DNA of 64,000 nt from Streptomyces sp. WM6378 (GTDB taxonomy: Bacteria > Actinomycetota > Actinomycetes > Streptomycetales > Streptomycetaceae). Positions 40,912 through 49,258 of this stretch are shown piece after piece. The notes beneath the pieces are model-generated. The model was not told where the DNA came from, ran no database searches, and saw only the letters and a program-made list of their open reading frames with translations. The stretch's first letter is position 1, and each line of letters starts with the position of its first letter. The stretch lies in contig NZ_LGDD01000133.1 of NCBI RefSeq assembly GCF_001279695.1, forward strand, positions 99,562 through 163,561, given 5' to 3'. A program made the position numbers and the translations under genes.

Positions 40912-41982
40912 GTGGCGTCCAACGAGCCTGCCCTCGACACCCCCACATCTCCGGTTTCGCTGTACGGGGACGTACCCGGCGAGACCGAGAGCTGGGAGGA
41001 GTGGGACCCGACCGAGGAGTCCGTGCGCCCGGTCCGCGGCCGGCACCGGGTGGCCAAGCAGCGCGGCGGGCTCGCCCGCAGCTCCACCGTGCTGGGCGTC
41101 GGCGTCATCGCCGCGGTCGGCGCGGGCGGCATGGCCACCGCGCAGACCAAGCCGCCGGTCTCCATATCGCTGCCGGACTCCATATCCGAGAGCCTGCCCG
41201 ACCTCGGGTCGCTGCCCGGCGTCGGCGAGCTGGTCTCGCACGACAGCCCGGACGCCCCGAAGACCGCCGCCGCCAGGGCCGATCAGAAGATCGCCGCCGC
41301 GCCGCTGACCATGACCGGTCTTTCCACGAGCGAGGCCGAGCAGGGCGCCACCGACGCGGGTGAGGCGCTGCGCGCCCGCATCCTCCAGCAGGCCGAGCAG
41401 CAGAAGGCCGGTGCGATCGCCGAGGCGAAGGCCGCCGCGCAGAAGGCCGCGGCGGAGAAGGCGGCCGCCGACGCCAAGGCCAAGCAGGACGCGGCCGCCG
41501 CGAAGGCCGCCACCGAGAAGAAGGCGGCCGAGGAGGCAGCGGCCAAGAAGGCGGAAGAGGAGCGGCTGGCCAAGCTGGCCGCGAGCTACTCGCTGCCGGT
41601 CGGCTCGTACACGATCACCTCCACCTTCGGCGAGGCCGGCTCGATGTGGTCCTCCGGCCACCACACCGGCCTCGACTTCGCGGCCCCCACGGGCACGCCG
41701 CTCAAGGCGATCCACTCCGGCACGATCAAGTCGGCGGGCTGGGCCGGTGCGTACGGCTACCGCACGGTGATCACGCTGGATGACGGCAGTGAGCTCTGGT
41801 ACTGCCACCAGTCGTCGCTGGCGGTGAGCGTGGGGCAGAAGGTGTCCACGGGGGATGTCATCGGGCGGGTCGGTGCGACCGGCAACGTGACGGGCCCGCA
41901 CCTCCACCTTGAGGTGCACACGCCTTCCGGCACGGGCATCGACCCGATGACGTGGCTCCAGTCGAAGGGGCTGAACCCCTAA
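40912..41982 (+). CDS. M23-family peptidoglycan endopeptidase with coiled coil
   Basis: 356 residues, GTG start after AAAGGAG. A cytoplasmic tail, one membrane helix (VLGVGVIAAVGAGGMATA), an Ala/Lys/Glu coiled coil (AAAQKAAAEKAAADAKA) and a C-terminal LytM domain: SSGHHTGLDFAAPTGTP (His and Asp zinc ligands), ELWYCHQSS, and TGPHLHLEVH (last His residues). It cuts peptidoglycan cross-bridges at the outside of the membrane. Expression is probably under the c-di-AMP riboswitch in its leader. Confidence 0.93.
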   Translation: MASNEPALDTPTSPVSLYGDVPGETESWEEWDPTEESVRPVRGRHRVAKQRGGLARSSTVLGVGVIAAVGAGGMATAQTKPPVSISLPDSISESLPDLGSLPGVGELVSHDSPDAPKTAAARADQKIAAAPLTMTGLSTSEAEQGATDAGEALRARILQQAEQQKAGAIAEAKAAAQKAAAEKAAADAKAKQDAAAAKAATEKKAAEEAAAKKAEEERLAKLAASYSLPVGSYTITSTFGEAGSMWSSGHHTGLDFAAPTGTPLKAIHSGTIKSAGWAGAYGYRTVITLDDGSELWYCHQSSLAVSVGQKVSTGDVIGRVGATGNVTGPHLHLEVHTPSGTGIDPMTWLQSKGLNP

Positions 41983-42016
41983 CCCCGCTTTCGCGCTCGG
42001 GCCGTACGCGGCTGGT

Positions 42017-42037
42017 CGCGCAGTTCCCCGCGCCCCT
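42017..42037 (-). repeat. 21-bp GC-rich dispersed repeat, copy A
   Basis: Reads CGCGCAGTTCCCCGCGCCCC(T) on the plus strand. Exact reverse complement of 45677-45697 and one mismatch from 45619-45639. It lies in the gap before the aldo/keto reductase gene. Confidence 0.7.
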
Positions 42038-42101
42038 AGCAGGGTTGTCCTTGCGCGGGGCGCCCCGGAATAGCCGCCCCCGTAAGGGAGTTGATCACCC
42101 C

Positions 42102-43046
42102 ATGACCTCTCTCCGTACGCTCGGCAGCTCCGACCTCTCCGTCTTCCCCCTCTCCCTCGGCGGCAACGTCTTCGGCTGGACGGCCGACCAGGACCAGTCC
42201 TTCGCCGTCCTGGACGCCTACACCCACGGCGGCGGCAACTTCGTCGACACCGCCGACCTGTACTCGGCCTGGGCGGAGGGCAACTCCGGCGGCGAGTCCG
42301 AGACGATCATCGGGAAGTGGCTGGCCGCCCGCGGCAACCGGGACGACGTGGTCGTGGCCACCAAGGTCGGCGCCCTGCCCGGGTACAAGGGCCTGGCTCC
42401 GGCCAACATCAAGGCCGCCGTGGAGGAGTCGCTGCGCCGCCTCGGCACCGACTACATCGACCTGTACTACACGCACTTCGACGACCCCTCCGTCCCCGTC
42501 GAGGAGATCGTCACCGCCCTCGACCAGCTGGTGCGGGACGGCAAGGTCCGCGCCCTCGGCGCCTCCAACATCAGCCCGGAGCGGCTCCAGGAGTCCCTGG
42601 ACTTCTCCGACCGCGAGGGCCTCGCCAAGTACGCGGTGCTCCAGCCGCACTACAACCTGGTCTCGCGCGGCACCTACGAGGGCGCCCTCCAGGAGACCGC
42701 GTCCCGCGCCGGCCTGGCCGCCGTCCCCTACTTCGCGCTCGCCTCCGGCTTCCTCACCGGCAAGTACCGTCCGGGCCAGTCGGTGAACAGCCAGCGGGCC
42801 GAGGGCGCGGGCCAGCACCTGGAGACCGAGCGGGGCCGCAAGGTGCTCGCCGCGCTGGACCGGATCGCCCAGGAGACCGGCGCCGAGATCGCCACGGTGG
42901 CGCTGGCCTGGCTGGCCGCCCGGCCGACCGTCGCCGCGCCCATCGCCTCGGCCCGTACCGTCGAGCAGCTCCCGGCGCTGCTCGCGGTCGCCGACCTGGA
43001 GCTGACCGAGGCACAGCTCTCCGAGCTGACGGCCGCCTCAGCGTAG
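42102..43046 (+). CDS. Aldo/keto reductase
   Basis: 314 residues from ATG 42102. FVDTADLYSAWAEG (catalytic Asp and Tyr), VVVATKVGALPG (Lys), DYIDLYYTHFDDPSVPVEE (His), LGASNISPERL and AAPIASARTVEQL (NADPH site) mark the AKR fold. It reduces aldehydes or ketones with NADPH. Length is that of the AKR11/12 group. Its 3' end overlaps by 9 bases the end of the convergent PrsW gene. Confidence 0.92.
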   Translation: MTSLRTLGSSDLSVFPLSLGGNVFGWTADQDQSFAVLDAYTHGGGNFVDTADLYSAWAEGNSGGESETIIGKWLAARGNRDDVVVATKVGALPGYKGLAPANIKAAVEESLRRLGTDYIDLYYTHFDDPSVPVEEIVTALDQLVRDGKVRALGASNISPERLQESLDFSDREGLAKYAVLQPHYNLVSRGTYEGALQETASRAGLAAVPYFALASGFLTGKYRPGQSVNSQRAEGAGQHLETERGRKVLAALDRIAQETGAEIATVALAWLAARPTVAAPIASARTVEQLPALLAVADLELTEAQLSELTAASA

Positions 43047-44504
43047 GTACGGGTTGTACTGCCCCGGGCCCCCGGCCGGGCCCGGCCGCCCGTAGGGAAC
43101 CTGCGGAACGTAGGGAACGTACGGCGCGTACTGCGCGTGCTGGGTGTAGGGGTGGGGCGGGCCCGGCTGCGGGGGCAGCCAGATCCGGCCCGTGGCCCCC
43201 GCCGCGTACAGCAGCGCCGGGCCTGCGACCGGCTTGCGCTCCCACAGATGGTGGAGCAGCTCCTGCTCGCGGGCCGCGAAGTCGGGGCCGGGGCCGACGG
43301 CGCCCGCGCTGCGGTAGGCGCGGTGCCGCAGGAAGGCGAGCGCGGTCGCGAACGCCTCGTACTCGGCGACCGCCCGCGCCGCCGGCTTCCCCCCGAACGT
43401 GCGGTGCGCGAAGTCGCGGGCCGCCGCGCGGGCCCGCATCGACGACAGCGCGAGCGGCTCCGCGGGCCCGAGCCAGCCGGCCGCGGCGTAGGCGGGCAGC
43501 TCGGCGGCGACCGTGCGCAGCTCGCGCTGCCGGCTCCAGATCGCGAGCCAGGTGAGCAGCCCGAACACCGGCACCATGAACGCCCCGTACACGATGTAGA
43601 AGCCGTACACCCCGAACAGCGTCGAGCTGTTCCACAGGGCGTGCATGCCCATCGCGCACACCAGGCCGCCCAGCGGGAACACGACCCGGCGCAGCCGCTT
43701 GCCGGGCGGCGCGAGCGCGGCCGCGCCGAACCCGATGCCGGTGAGCACCGTGAACAGCGGGTGCGCGAACGGCGACATGACGACCCGTACGAAGAAGGTC
43801 GCCGCCGTCGTAGAGCCTCCGCTGTGACTGGCCTGGTCCTCGCCGAACGCGTTGCCCAAGTAGAGGATGTTCTCGGTGAAGGCGAAGCCGGTCGCGGTGA
43901 AACCGGCGAAGACCACGCCGTCGACGATCCCCTTGAAGTCGCGTCTCCTGAAGAGGAAGAGCAGCAGGACGGCCGCCGCCTTCGCGCTCTCCTCGACTAT
44001 CGGGGCTATGACACTGGCGCCCAGATGGTCGGCCGAGGAGGGGTCGGCGGTGGCCGTGGCTATCCAGCGCGTCGCGAACGAGTTGGCGATGATCGCCACC
44101 AGCGCGGCGGCGCAGGCGCCCCACGCCAGGGCGAACAGGAGGTTGCGCCACGGCCCGGGATCGACCCGGTCCAGCCAGCGGAACGCGGCGCCGAGCAGCG
44201 GCACCGGAAGCACCGCGAGCCCGAGCCCCACGAGGAACCCCTCGGTGCCCGTCTGTTCCCGTACGAGCGCGAGGATGACCAGGCCGCACAGGGCGAGCAG
44301 GGTGATCAGCGCGCCCGCGCGGACCGCCTTGGAACGCCAGAAGTCACGGCGCGGCCGGTAGCGCCACTTCGACCGGTCCGGCGGGACCGCATCGAACCGG
44401 GGCTCGTCCGCGCACGCCGGAACGGGCTGGGCCGCAATGGCCGGCCCGGCCTGCTGGGGCGCCTGCCCGGGATGCGGGCGATGCGGAAGCGACTCGAAGG
44501 ACAC
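43038..44504 (-). CDS. PrsW-family intramembrane metalloprotease
   Basis: 488 residues. Six or more membrane helices; APIVEESAKAAAVL carries the EExxK zinc/catalytic motif, GFAFTENILYLG the FTEN motif, and PFAHPLFTVLTGIG plus AMGMHALWN the conserved His sites. PrsW cleaves anti-sigma factors in B. subtilis; actinobacterial members have an extra long C-terminal part, as here (about 170 residues ending in a Pro/Tyr-rich tail). Substrate unknown. Confidence 0.92.
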   Translation of the reverse strand: MSFESLPHRPHPGQAPQQAGPAIAAQPVPACADEPRFDAVPPDRSKWRYRPRRDFWRSKAVRAGALITLLALCGLVILALVREQTGTEGFLVGLGLAVLPVPLLGAAFRWLDRVDPGPWRNLLFALAWGACAAALVAIIANSFATRWIATATADPSSADHLGASVIAPIVEESAKAAAVLLLFLFRRRDFKGIVDGVVFAGFTATGFAFTENILYLGNAFGEDQASHSGGSTTAATFFVRVVMSPFAHPLFTVLTGIGFGAAALAPPGKRLRRVVFPLGGLVCAMGMHALWNSSTLFGVYGFYIVYGAFMVPVFGLLTWLAIWSRQRELRTVAAELPAYAAAGWLGPAEPLALSSMRARAAARDFAHRTFGGKPAARAVAEYEAFATALAFLRHRAYRSAGAVGPGPDFAAREQELLHHLWERKPVAGPALLYAAGATGRIWLPPQPGPPHPYTQHAQYAPYVPYVPQVPYGRPGPAGGPGQYNPYLR

Positions 44505-44551
44505 CAGACGACCCTAACGAGGGTCACTGACAATCCGCGACGGTGCCTGCA

Positions 44552-45355
44552 CTACCCGCTGTGCCCGACCCGTCGGAACAGCAGGTCGTGCACCACGTGG
44601 CCCTTGTCGAGCCCCTGCCCCTCGAACCGCGTCAGAGGCCGGAACGCGGGCCGGGGCGCGTAGCCGCCGCCCTCCGCCGTGTTCTCGAAGTCGGGGTGCG
44701 CGCTGAGGACTTCCAGCATCTGCTCGGCGTAGTCCTCCCAGTCCGTCGCACAGTGCAGTAGGGCGCCGGGCTTCATCCGCGTCGCGGCGAGCGAGAGGAA
44801 CTCGGGCTGGATCAGGCGGCGCTTGTGGTGCCGCTTCTTGGGCCACGGGTCCGGGAAGTACACGCGCAGGCCGTCCAGGGCGTCCGGCTCCAGCATTTCG
44901 CGCAGCAGGATGATCGCGTCACCGTTGGCGACGCGGATGTTGCTCATGCCGCCGCGCTCGGCGAGGCCGAGGAGGTTGCCCTGGCCGGGGGTGTGCACGT
45001 CCACGGCGAGGATGCCGGTGGCGGGGTCGTCCGCGGCCATCTGCGCGGTGGCCTCGCCCATGCCGAACCCGATCTCCAGGACGACGGGCAGCCCGTCGAA
45101 CATCCCGGCCAGGTCGACCTTGCGCAGCCCGTCGATGTCGAAGCCCCACACCGGCCACAGCCGCTCCAGGTGCTCGCCCTGGCCGGTGGTGACGCGGCTG
45201 CGGCGGGGCTGGAAGCTGCGGATGCGGCGTTCGTGGTGCGAGCCGGCGGGGTCGGCCGCCGGGCCGCCCGGGAATCGGGGTGCCTTGTTCCTGGGCAGGA
45301 CCTTTTCGGTCGCCGCCGCGGCCGGGGCTTCTGGGGTGTGGGGGTGCTCAGACAC
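44552..45355 (-). CDS. trmB: tRNA (guanine-46-N7-)-methyltransferase
   Basis: 267 residues. LEIGFGMGEATAQMAADDP (SAM site), AVDVHTPGQGNLL, ANGDAIILLREML and VYFPDPWPKKRHHKRRLIQPEF are the TrmB signatures. The N-terminal 45 residues are a Pro/Arg-rich extension (FQPRRSRVT) of the kind seen in Streptomyces. It methylates G46 in many tRNAs. Next to PrsW and lhgO on the same strand. Confidence 0.95.
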   Translation of the reverse strand: MSEHPHTPEAPAAAATEKVLPRNKAPRFPGGPAADPAGSHHERRIRSFQPRRSRVTTGQGEHLERLWPVWGFDIDGLRKVDLAGMFDGLPVVLEIGFGMGEATAQMAADDPATGILAVDVHTPGQGNLLGLAERGGMSNIRVANGDAIILLREMLEPDALDGLRVYFPDPWPKKRHHKRRLIQPEFLSLAATRMKPGALLHCATDWEDYAEQMLEVLSAHPDFENTAEGGGYAPRPAFRPLTRFEGQGLDKGHVVHDLLFRRVGHSG

Positions 45356-45711
45356 AATGCGGCCAATTCTACGACCCTGGTGGTGGCGGGGGCGCTGGCG
45401 TCAGCGGGGCTCGGCCCCGGACCCCGGGTATTTACGGTTTGCCCCGGTGGGGCGGGAGTGCTTCCGCGTCTTTGTGGTCGGGTGCGGGTCGTCTGTGGCT
45501 GGTCGCGCCCACGCGGCGGAGCCGCACAATGTCACACCCCCGCGCTCCTAGGAGGCACCTGCCGGGCCCGCACACCAGAGGAAGTCCCCCCCATTAACCC
45601 CGGCCCCCTGAAACCCCCAGGGGCGCGGGGAACCGCGCGAGAACCGACCGCGGCCCGCGGACGGAGCCGGGACTTTAGGGGCGCGGGGAACTGCGCGGAC
45701 GGATGGCCGGG
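45356..45711. repeat. Intergenic region with GC-rich dispersed repeats
   Basis: Two copies of AGGGGCGCGGGGAAC(C/T)GCGCG, at 45619-45639 and 45677-45697, in the same orientation, related to copy A at 42017-42037. No gene is seen in the 356 bases. The repeats can pair with copy A and may be a REP-like family. Confidence 0.65.
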
Positions 45712-46917
45712 CTAGGGGTGCGGCAGGGTTGCCAGGACCCGGGTCGCCACCTCTCTGCCGATCGGCAACGACGCCGTCGCCGCCGGGCTCGGGGCGTTGA
45801 GCACGTGGACCACTCTCGGGGTTTCCCGGATCAGGAAGTCGTCCACCAGGGTGCCGTCCCTCAGGACGGCCTGGGCTCGGACTCCCGCCGGGGCCGTGCG
45901 CAGGTCCGATTCCGCCACCTCGGGGAGCAGACGGCGGACCGCTTCCGTGAAGGCTCGCTTCGACCAGGAGCGGTGCAGTTCGCCCGCGCCGTAGCGCCAG
46001 TGGCGGCGGGCTATCCGCCAAGTGCCGGGCCAGCCGAGGGTGCCGGCCAGCTCGGCGGGGCGGACCGTGCGCCAGTCGTAGCCCTCGCGGGCCGCGGCCG
46101 GCACCGCGTTGGGGCCGACGTGGACCGAGCCGTCGACACCCCGGGTGAGGTGGACGCCGAGGAAGGGGAACGCTGGGTCGGGCACCGGGTAGACCAGGCC
46201 CTTGACCAGGCCGGGCCGGGCCAGCTCGTAGTACTCGCCGCGGAACGGCACGATCCGTACCCCCGGGTCGTCGCCCGCGAGCCGCGCCACCCGGTCGCAG
46301 TGCAGGCCCGCGCAGTTCACCAGGGCCCGGGCGCGCAGCACCGTGCCGTCGGCGGTGCGCACGGCGACGCCCAGCGAGGGGCGCCGGTCGATGCGGACGA
46401 CCTCCGCGCCGTACCGCACATCGGCGCCGGACAGCTCGGCGAGGCGGGCCGCCACCGCCCCGTAGTCGCACACCCCGGTCGTGCCGACGTGGATCGCGGC
46501 CAGGCCGCGGACCTCCGGCTCGTACGCCGCTATCTGGGCCGGGCCCAGCTCGCGCACCGGGATGCCGTTCTCCCGGCCGCGCTGGACCAGCGCGTGCAGC
46601 CGGGGCAGCTCGGCGCGCTCGGTGGCCACGATGAGCTTGCCGGTGACCTCGTGGGCGATGCCGTGCCGTGCGCAGAACTCGACCATCTCGGCCGCTCCCC
46701 GCACCGCGAAGCGCGCCTTGAGCGAGCCCGGCTTGTAGTAGATGCCGCTGTGGATGACCCCGCTGTTGCGCCCCGTCTGGTGCCGGGCGGGGCCGCTCTC
46801 CTTCTCCAGGACCACCACGCGTGTCCCGGGCGAGGCCTGCGTGAGGGCGTACGCCGTCGACAGACCCACGATCCCGCCGCCGACCACCAGCACATCGCAG
46901 TCGTACGTCGTCGTCAC
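45712..46917 (-). CDS. lhgO: L-2-hydroxyglutarate oxidase
   Basis: 401 residues from GTG 46917, preferred because GGAGG lies 8 bases before it. FAD-binding DVLVVGGGIVGLSTAYAL, TGRNSGVIHSGIYYKPGSLKA (LhgO signature), YGAEVVRIDRRP, LVNCAGLHCDRVARL and PFRGEYYELA, and the C-terminal HVLNAPSPAATASLPIG. The DAO-fold enzyme oxidises L-2-hydroxyglutarate to 2-oxoglutarate, a metabolite-repair job. Upstream gene is the sporulation-associated regulator. Confidence 0.92.
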   Translation of the reverse strand: MTTTYDCDVLVVGGGIVGLSTAYALTQASPGTRVVVLEKESGPARHQTGRNSGVIHSGIYYKPGSLKARFAVRGAAEMVEFCARHGIAHEVTGKLIVATERAELPRLHALVQRGRENGIPVRELGPAQIAAYEPEVRGLAAIHVGTTGVCDYGAVAARLAELSGADVRYGAEVVRIDRRPSLGVAVRTADGTVLRARALVNCAGLHCDRVARLAGDDPGVRIVPFRGEYYELARPGLVKGLVYPVPDPAFPFLGVHLTRGVDGSVHVGPNAVPAAAREGYDWRTVRPAELAGTLGWPGTWRIARRHWRYGAGELHRSWSKRAFTEAVRRLLPEVAESDLRTAPAGVRAQAVLRDGTLVDDFLIRETPRVVHVLNAPSPAATASLPIGREVATRVLATLPHP

Positions 46918-47027
46918 CCACACACCTCCCACCCCGGTCGCGTCTTTCCCGGAGGACGGCCCCGGACCCCCTCACCACATACTGCACTGACCCACTGACA
47001 ATCCCGGTAAACGTCCGGTGGAGGGGT

Positions 47028-48443
47028 CTACGCCGGGGTCACCAGGAGCGGCCTGGCGCGCTCGCGCAGCTCGGCGACCCTCGGCTCGTCCCCGTACGGC
47101 TCCAGGCGGTGCAGCAGATCGCGGACGTACTCGGTCGTACGGGCCGAGGAGATCCGGCCCGCGACCTCGACCGCCCGGGTGCCCGCCGCGCACGCCGCGT
47201 CCAGGTTGCCCGACTCCAGCTCGGCCACCGCGCTCACCACGAGCCGCAGCCCGTGCGAGCGGACGAACTCCTCGGTGGGCCGCGACAGCGCGTGCTCGGT
47301 GAAGCGGCGCACCTGGCGGGGCGCCTTCAGGTCGCGGTAGCACTCCGCCGCGTCCGCCGCGAAGCGGTCGTAGGAGTAGAAGCCGAGCCAGGACGGGTCG
47401 CAGTCGCCGTCGCGCGAGCGCTCCAGCCAGGCCTCGGCGGCCTTCAGGGCGGCCTCGGCGGGGTGCCCGTCGCCGGCCTTGGCGTGGGCGCGCGCCTCCA
47501 CGAGCCGGAAGAAGGACATGGTGCGGGCGGTGGCGAGCCCGCGGTTGCGCTCGACGGCGGCCTGCGCGAGGTCGACGCCCTCGTCGGCGAAGCCGCGGTA
47601 AGTGGCCTGGAGCGACATCGACGCGAGCACATAGCCGCCGAGCGGCACGTCGGCCGCGGCGCGCGCGAGCCGCAGCGCCTGGATGTAGTAGCGCTGGGCG
47701 GCCTCCTGCTGGCCGGTGTCGAAGGCCATCCACCCGGCGAGCCTGGTCAGTTCGGCGGTCGCGCCGAACAGCGCGCGGCCCACCTCGTCGCTGTACGAAC
47801 CGAGCAGCAGCGGGGCCGCGTCGACCCGTAAGCACTCGGGCACCATCGACGAACGCCAGTCGCCGCCGCCGTACTTGGAGTCCCACCGGCGGGCGTCCTC
47901 GGCCGCCTCGCGCAGCTTGGCGACATCGCTGTGGCCGACCTTCAGCGGCGGCAGGTCGGTCAGCTCGACGCTGCGGGCGACCGAGGAGTCGGCGGGCGTT
48001 ATGAGCCAGCGGGACGCGGGCGTCGCGTACGCGCTGACCGCGAACGAGCCCGCGAGGGACTGCCAGATGCCGCCGCCGGCCCGCCGCCCGGCCAGATCCA
48101 GCCGGTACAGATCGGTCGCCGAGCGCACCGCCTCCGACACGTCGCGCGGGAAGGCGAGCCCGACCTCGGGGGCCGGATCCGCGTCCGCGAGGCCGATTTC
48201 GTGCAGTGGGACGGGCCGGCCCAGCTTGGCGCCGATCGCCGCCGCTATGAGATGGGGCGCGGCGCCCTGGGGCACCATGCCCTTGGAGACCCACCGGGCC
48301 ACGGAGGTCTTGTCGTAGCGAAGGGTCAGGCCCCGCTGCGCGCCGAGGTCGTTGACCCGTCGCGCCAGGCCCGCGTTGCTTATTCCCGCGAGGGCGAGAA
48401 CGGTGCCGAGCTTCTCGTTCGGCCCGCGTTGCTCCCTGGACAT
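47028..48443 (-). CDS. Sporulation-associated regulator (NsdA-like)
   Basis: 471 residues from ATG 48443 (upstream frame is GC shadow). N-terminus: [20 protein letters not shown] and [29 protein letters not shown], an HTH-like unit; the rest is a TPR-like helical array ([27 protein letters not shown]). This is the layout of NsdA and of the S. coelicolor SCO4114 sporulation-associated protein (from memory). It probably affects the onset of development by protein contacts. Long leader upstream. Confidence 0.82.
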   Translation of the reverse strand: MSREQRGPNEKLGTVLALAGISNAGLARRVNDLGAQRGLTLRYDKTSVARWVSKGMVPQGAAPHLIAAAIGAKLGRPVPLHEIGLADADPAPEVGLAFPRDVSEAVRSATDLYRLDLAGRRAGGGIWQSLAGSFAVSAYATPASRWLITPADSSVARSVELTDLPPLKVGHSDVAKLREAAEDARRWDSKYGGGDWRSSMVPECLRVDAAPLLLGSYSDEVGRALFGATAELTRLAGWMAFDTGQQEAAQRYYIQALRLARAAADVPLGGYVLASMSLQATYRGFADEGVDLAQAAVERNRGLATARTMSFFRLVEARAHAKAGDGHPAEAALKAAEAWLERSRDGDCDPSWLGFYSYDRFAADAAECYRDLKAPRQVRRFTEHALSRPTEEFVRSHGLRLVVSAVAELESGNLDAACAAGTRAVEVAGRISSARTTEYVRDLLHRLEPYGDEPRVAELRERARPLLVTPA

Positions 48444-49258
48444 GCGCCACCCCTCGACACAGACGGCGTTCCCCCGGGCGGTGTGGTGTCCGGATCGTCG
48501 GCCGCAAAAGCATGTGGCCGAGCCCTCGGGAATATGCCGCTCGTGGGGAACAGCAGTAAACACAGCGTAGTTCGCCGCATCCCGACCGTTAAGAGGCGGT
48601 CTTCCGTATGGCGAGATTGTTTTCCGTACGAACAGTTGCTGACACCCGCGGGCGCGGCGCGATCGGCGGACCGTTGCGCCGGGGGTGAGGCGGGACCGGC
48701 CGCCGCCGCGCTCCTGCCGTGTGGCCGTGCGCCCGGCCGTGCGCTCTCGCGGGTCCCCCAGGGGAGCGCTTCCATGTGTGGTGCGTGGGTCGGCCCGCTG
48801 CATGGATCCAGCGGGCTGGGGGACACCGCCGCCTCAATCCCCGCGGGCGGCGGACCGGTCCGGGAGGCGAACAGCGCCTCCCGGACTGTGTGTTGAGGGC
48901 CCCCGGAGGCGGGTGTGACGAGCCCGCCGCACTCCGAGAATGGCTGGATATCGCCCCTCGGTCGAGGGCCCCGGAGCCGGTTGTCGATCACCGGTGGCGG
49001 GTTCCGTACGCCCCGGGAGCGACACCAATCGGCCACCTGCCGAGGCGAATTCACTTTTTGCGCCCGCTACCCGTAGCCCCTCCGGGGCGCCGTTGTCGTG
49101 GCAGCATGGGGTCCCGGCCTCCTTCGGCCCGTACCGAGCCCAGTACCGGACCCAGCGCTGAGTCCAGTAATGGGCCCGGCGCCGAGCACCTGACGGATCG
49201 TCACATCGAGGGTCGGCCCGGGGTTGTCCACTAGTTGTCCACAGCCTGTGGAGGCGCG
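48444..49258. other. 815-base intergenic region with hairpins
   Basis: No gene is supported. It holds the promoter of the divergent sporulation regulator (about 48,450-48,600, A/T-richer) and a perfect hairpin GTCCGGGAGGCG-aacag-CGCCTCCCGGAC at 48858-48886. A second dyad, CCCGCTG/CAGCGGG, lies near 48,795-48,817. A TTGTCCAC repeat (about 49,215-49,240) precedes the asparagine-synthetase-like gene. Confidence 0.55.
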
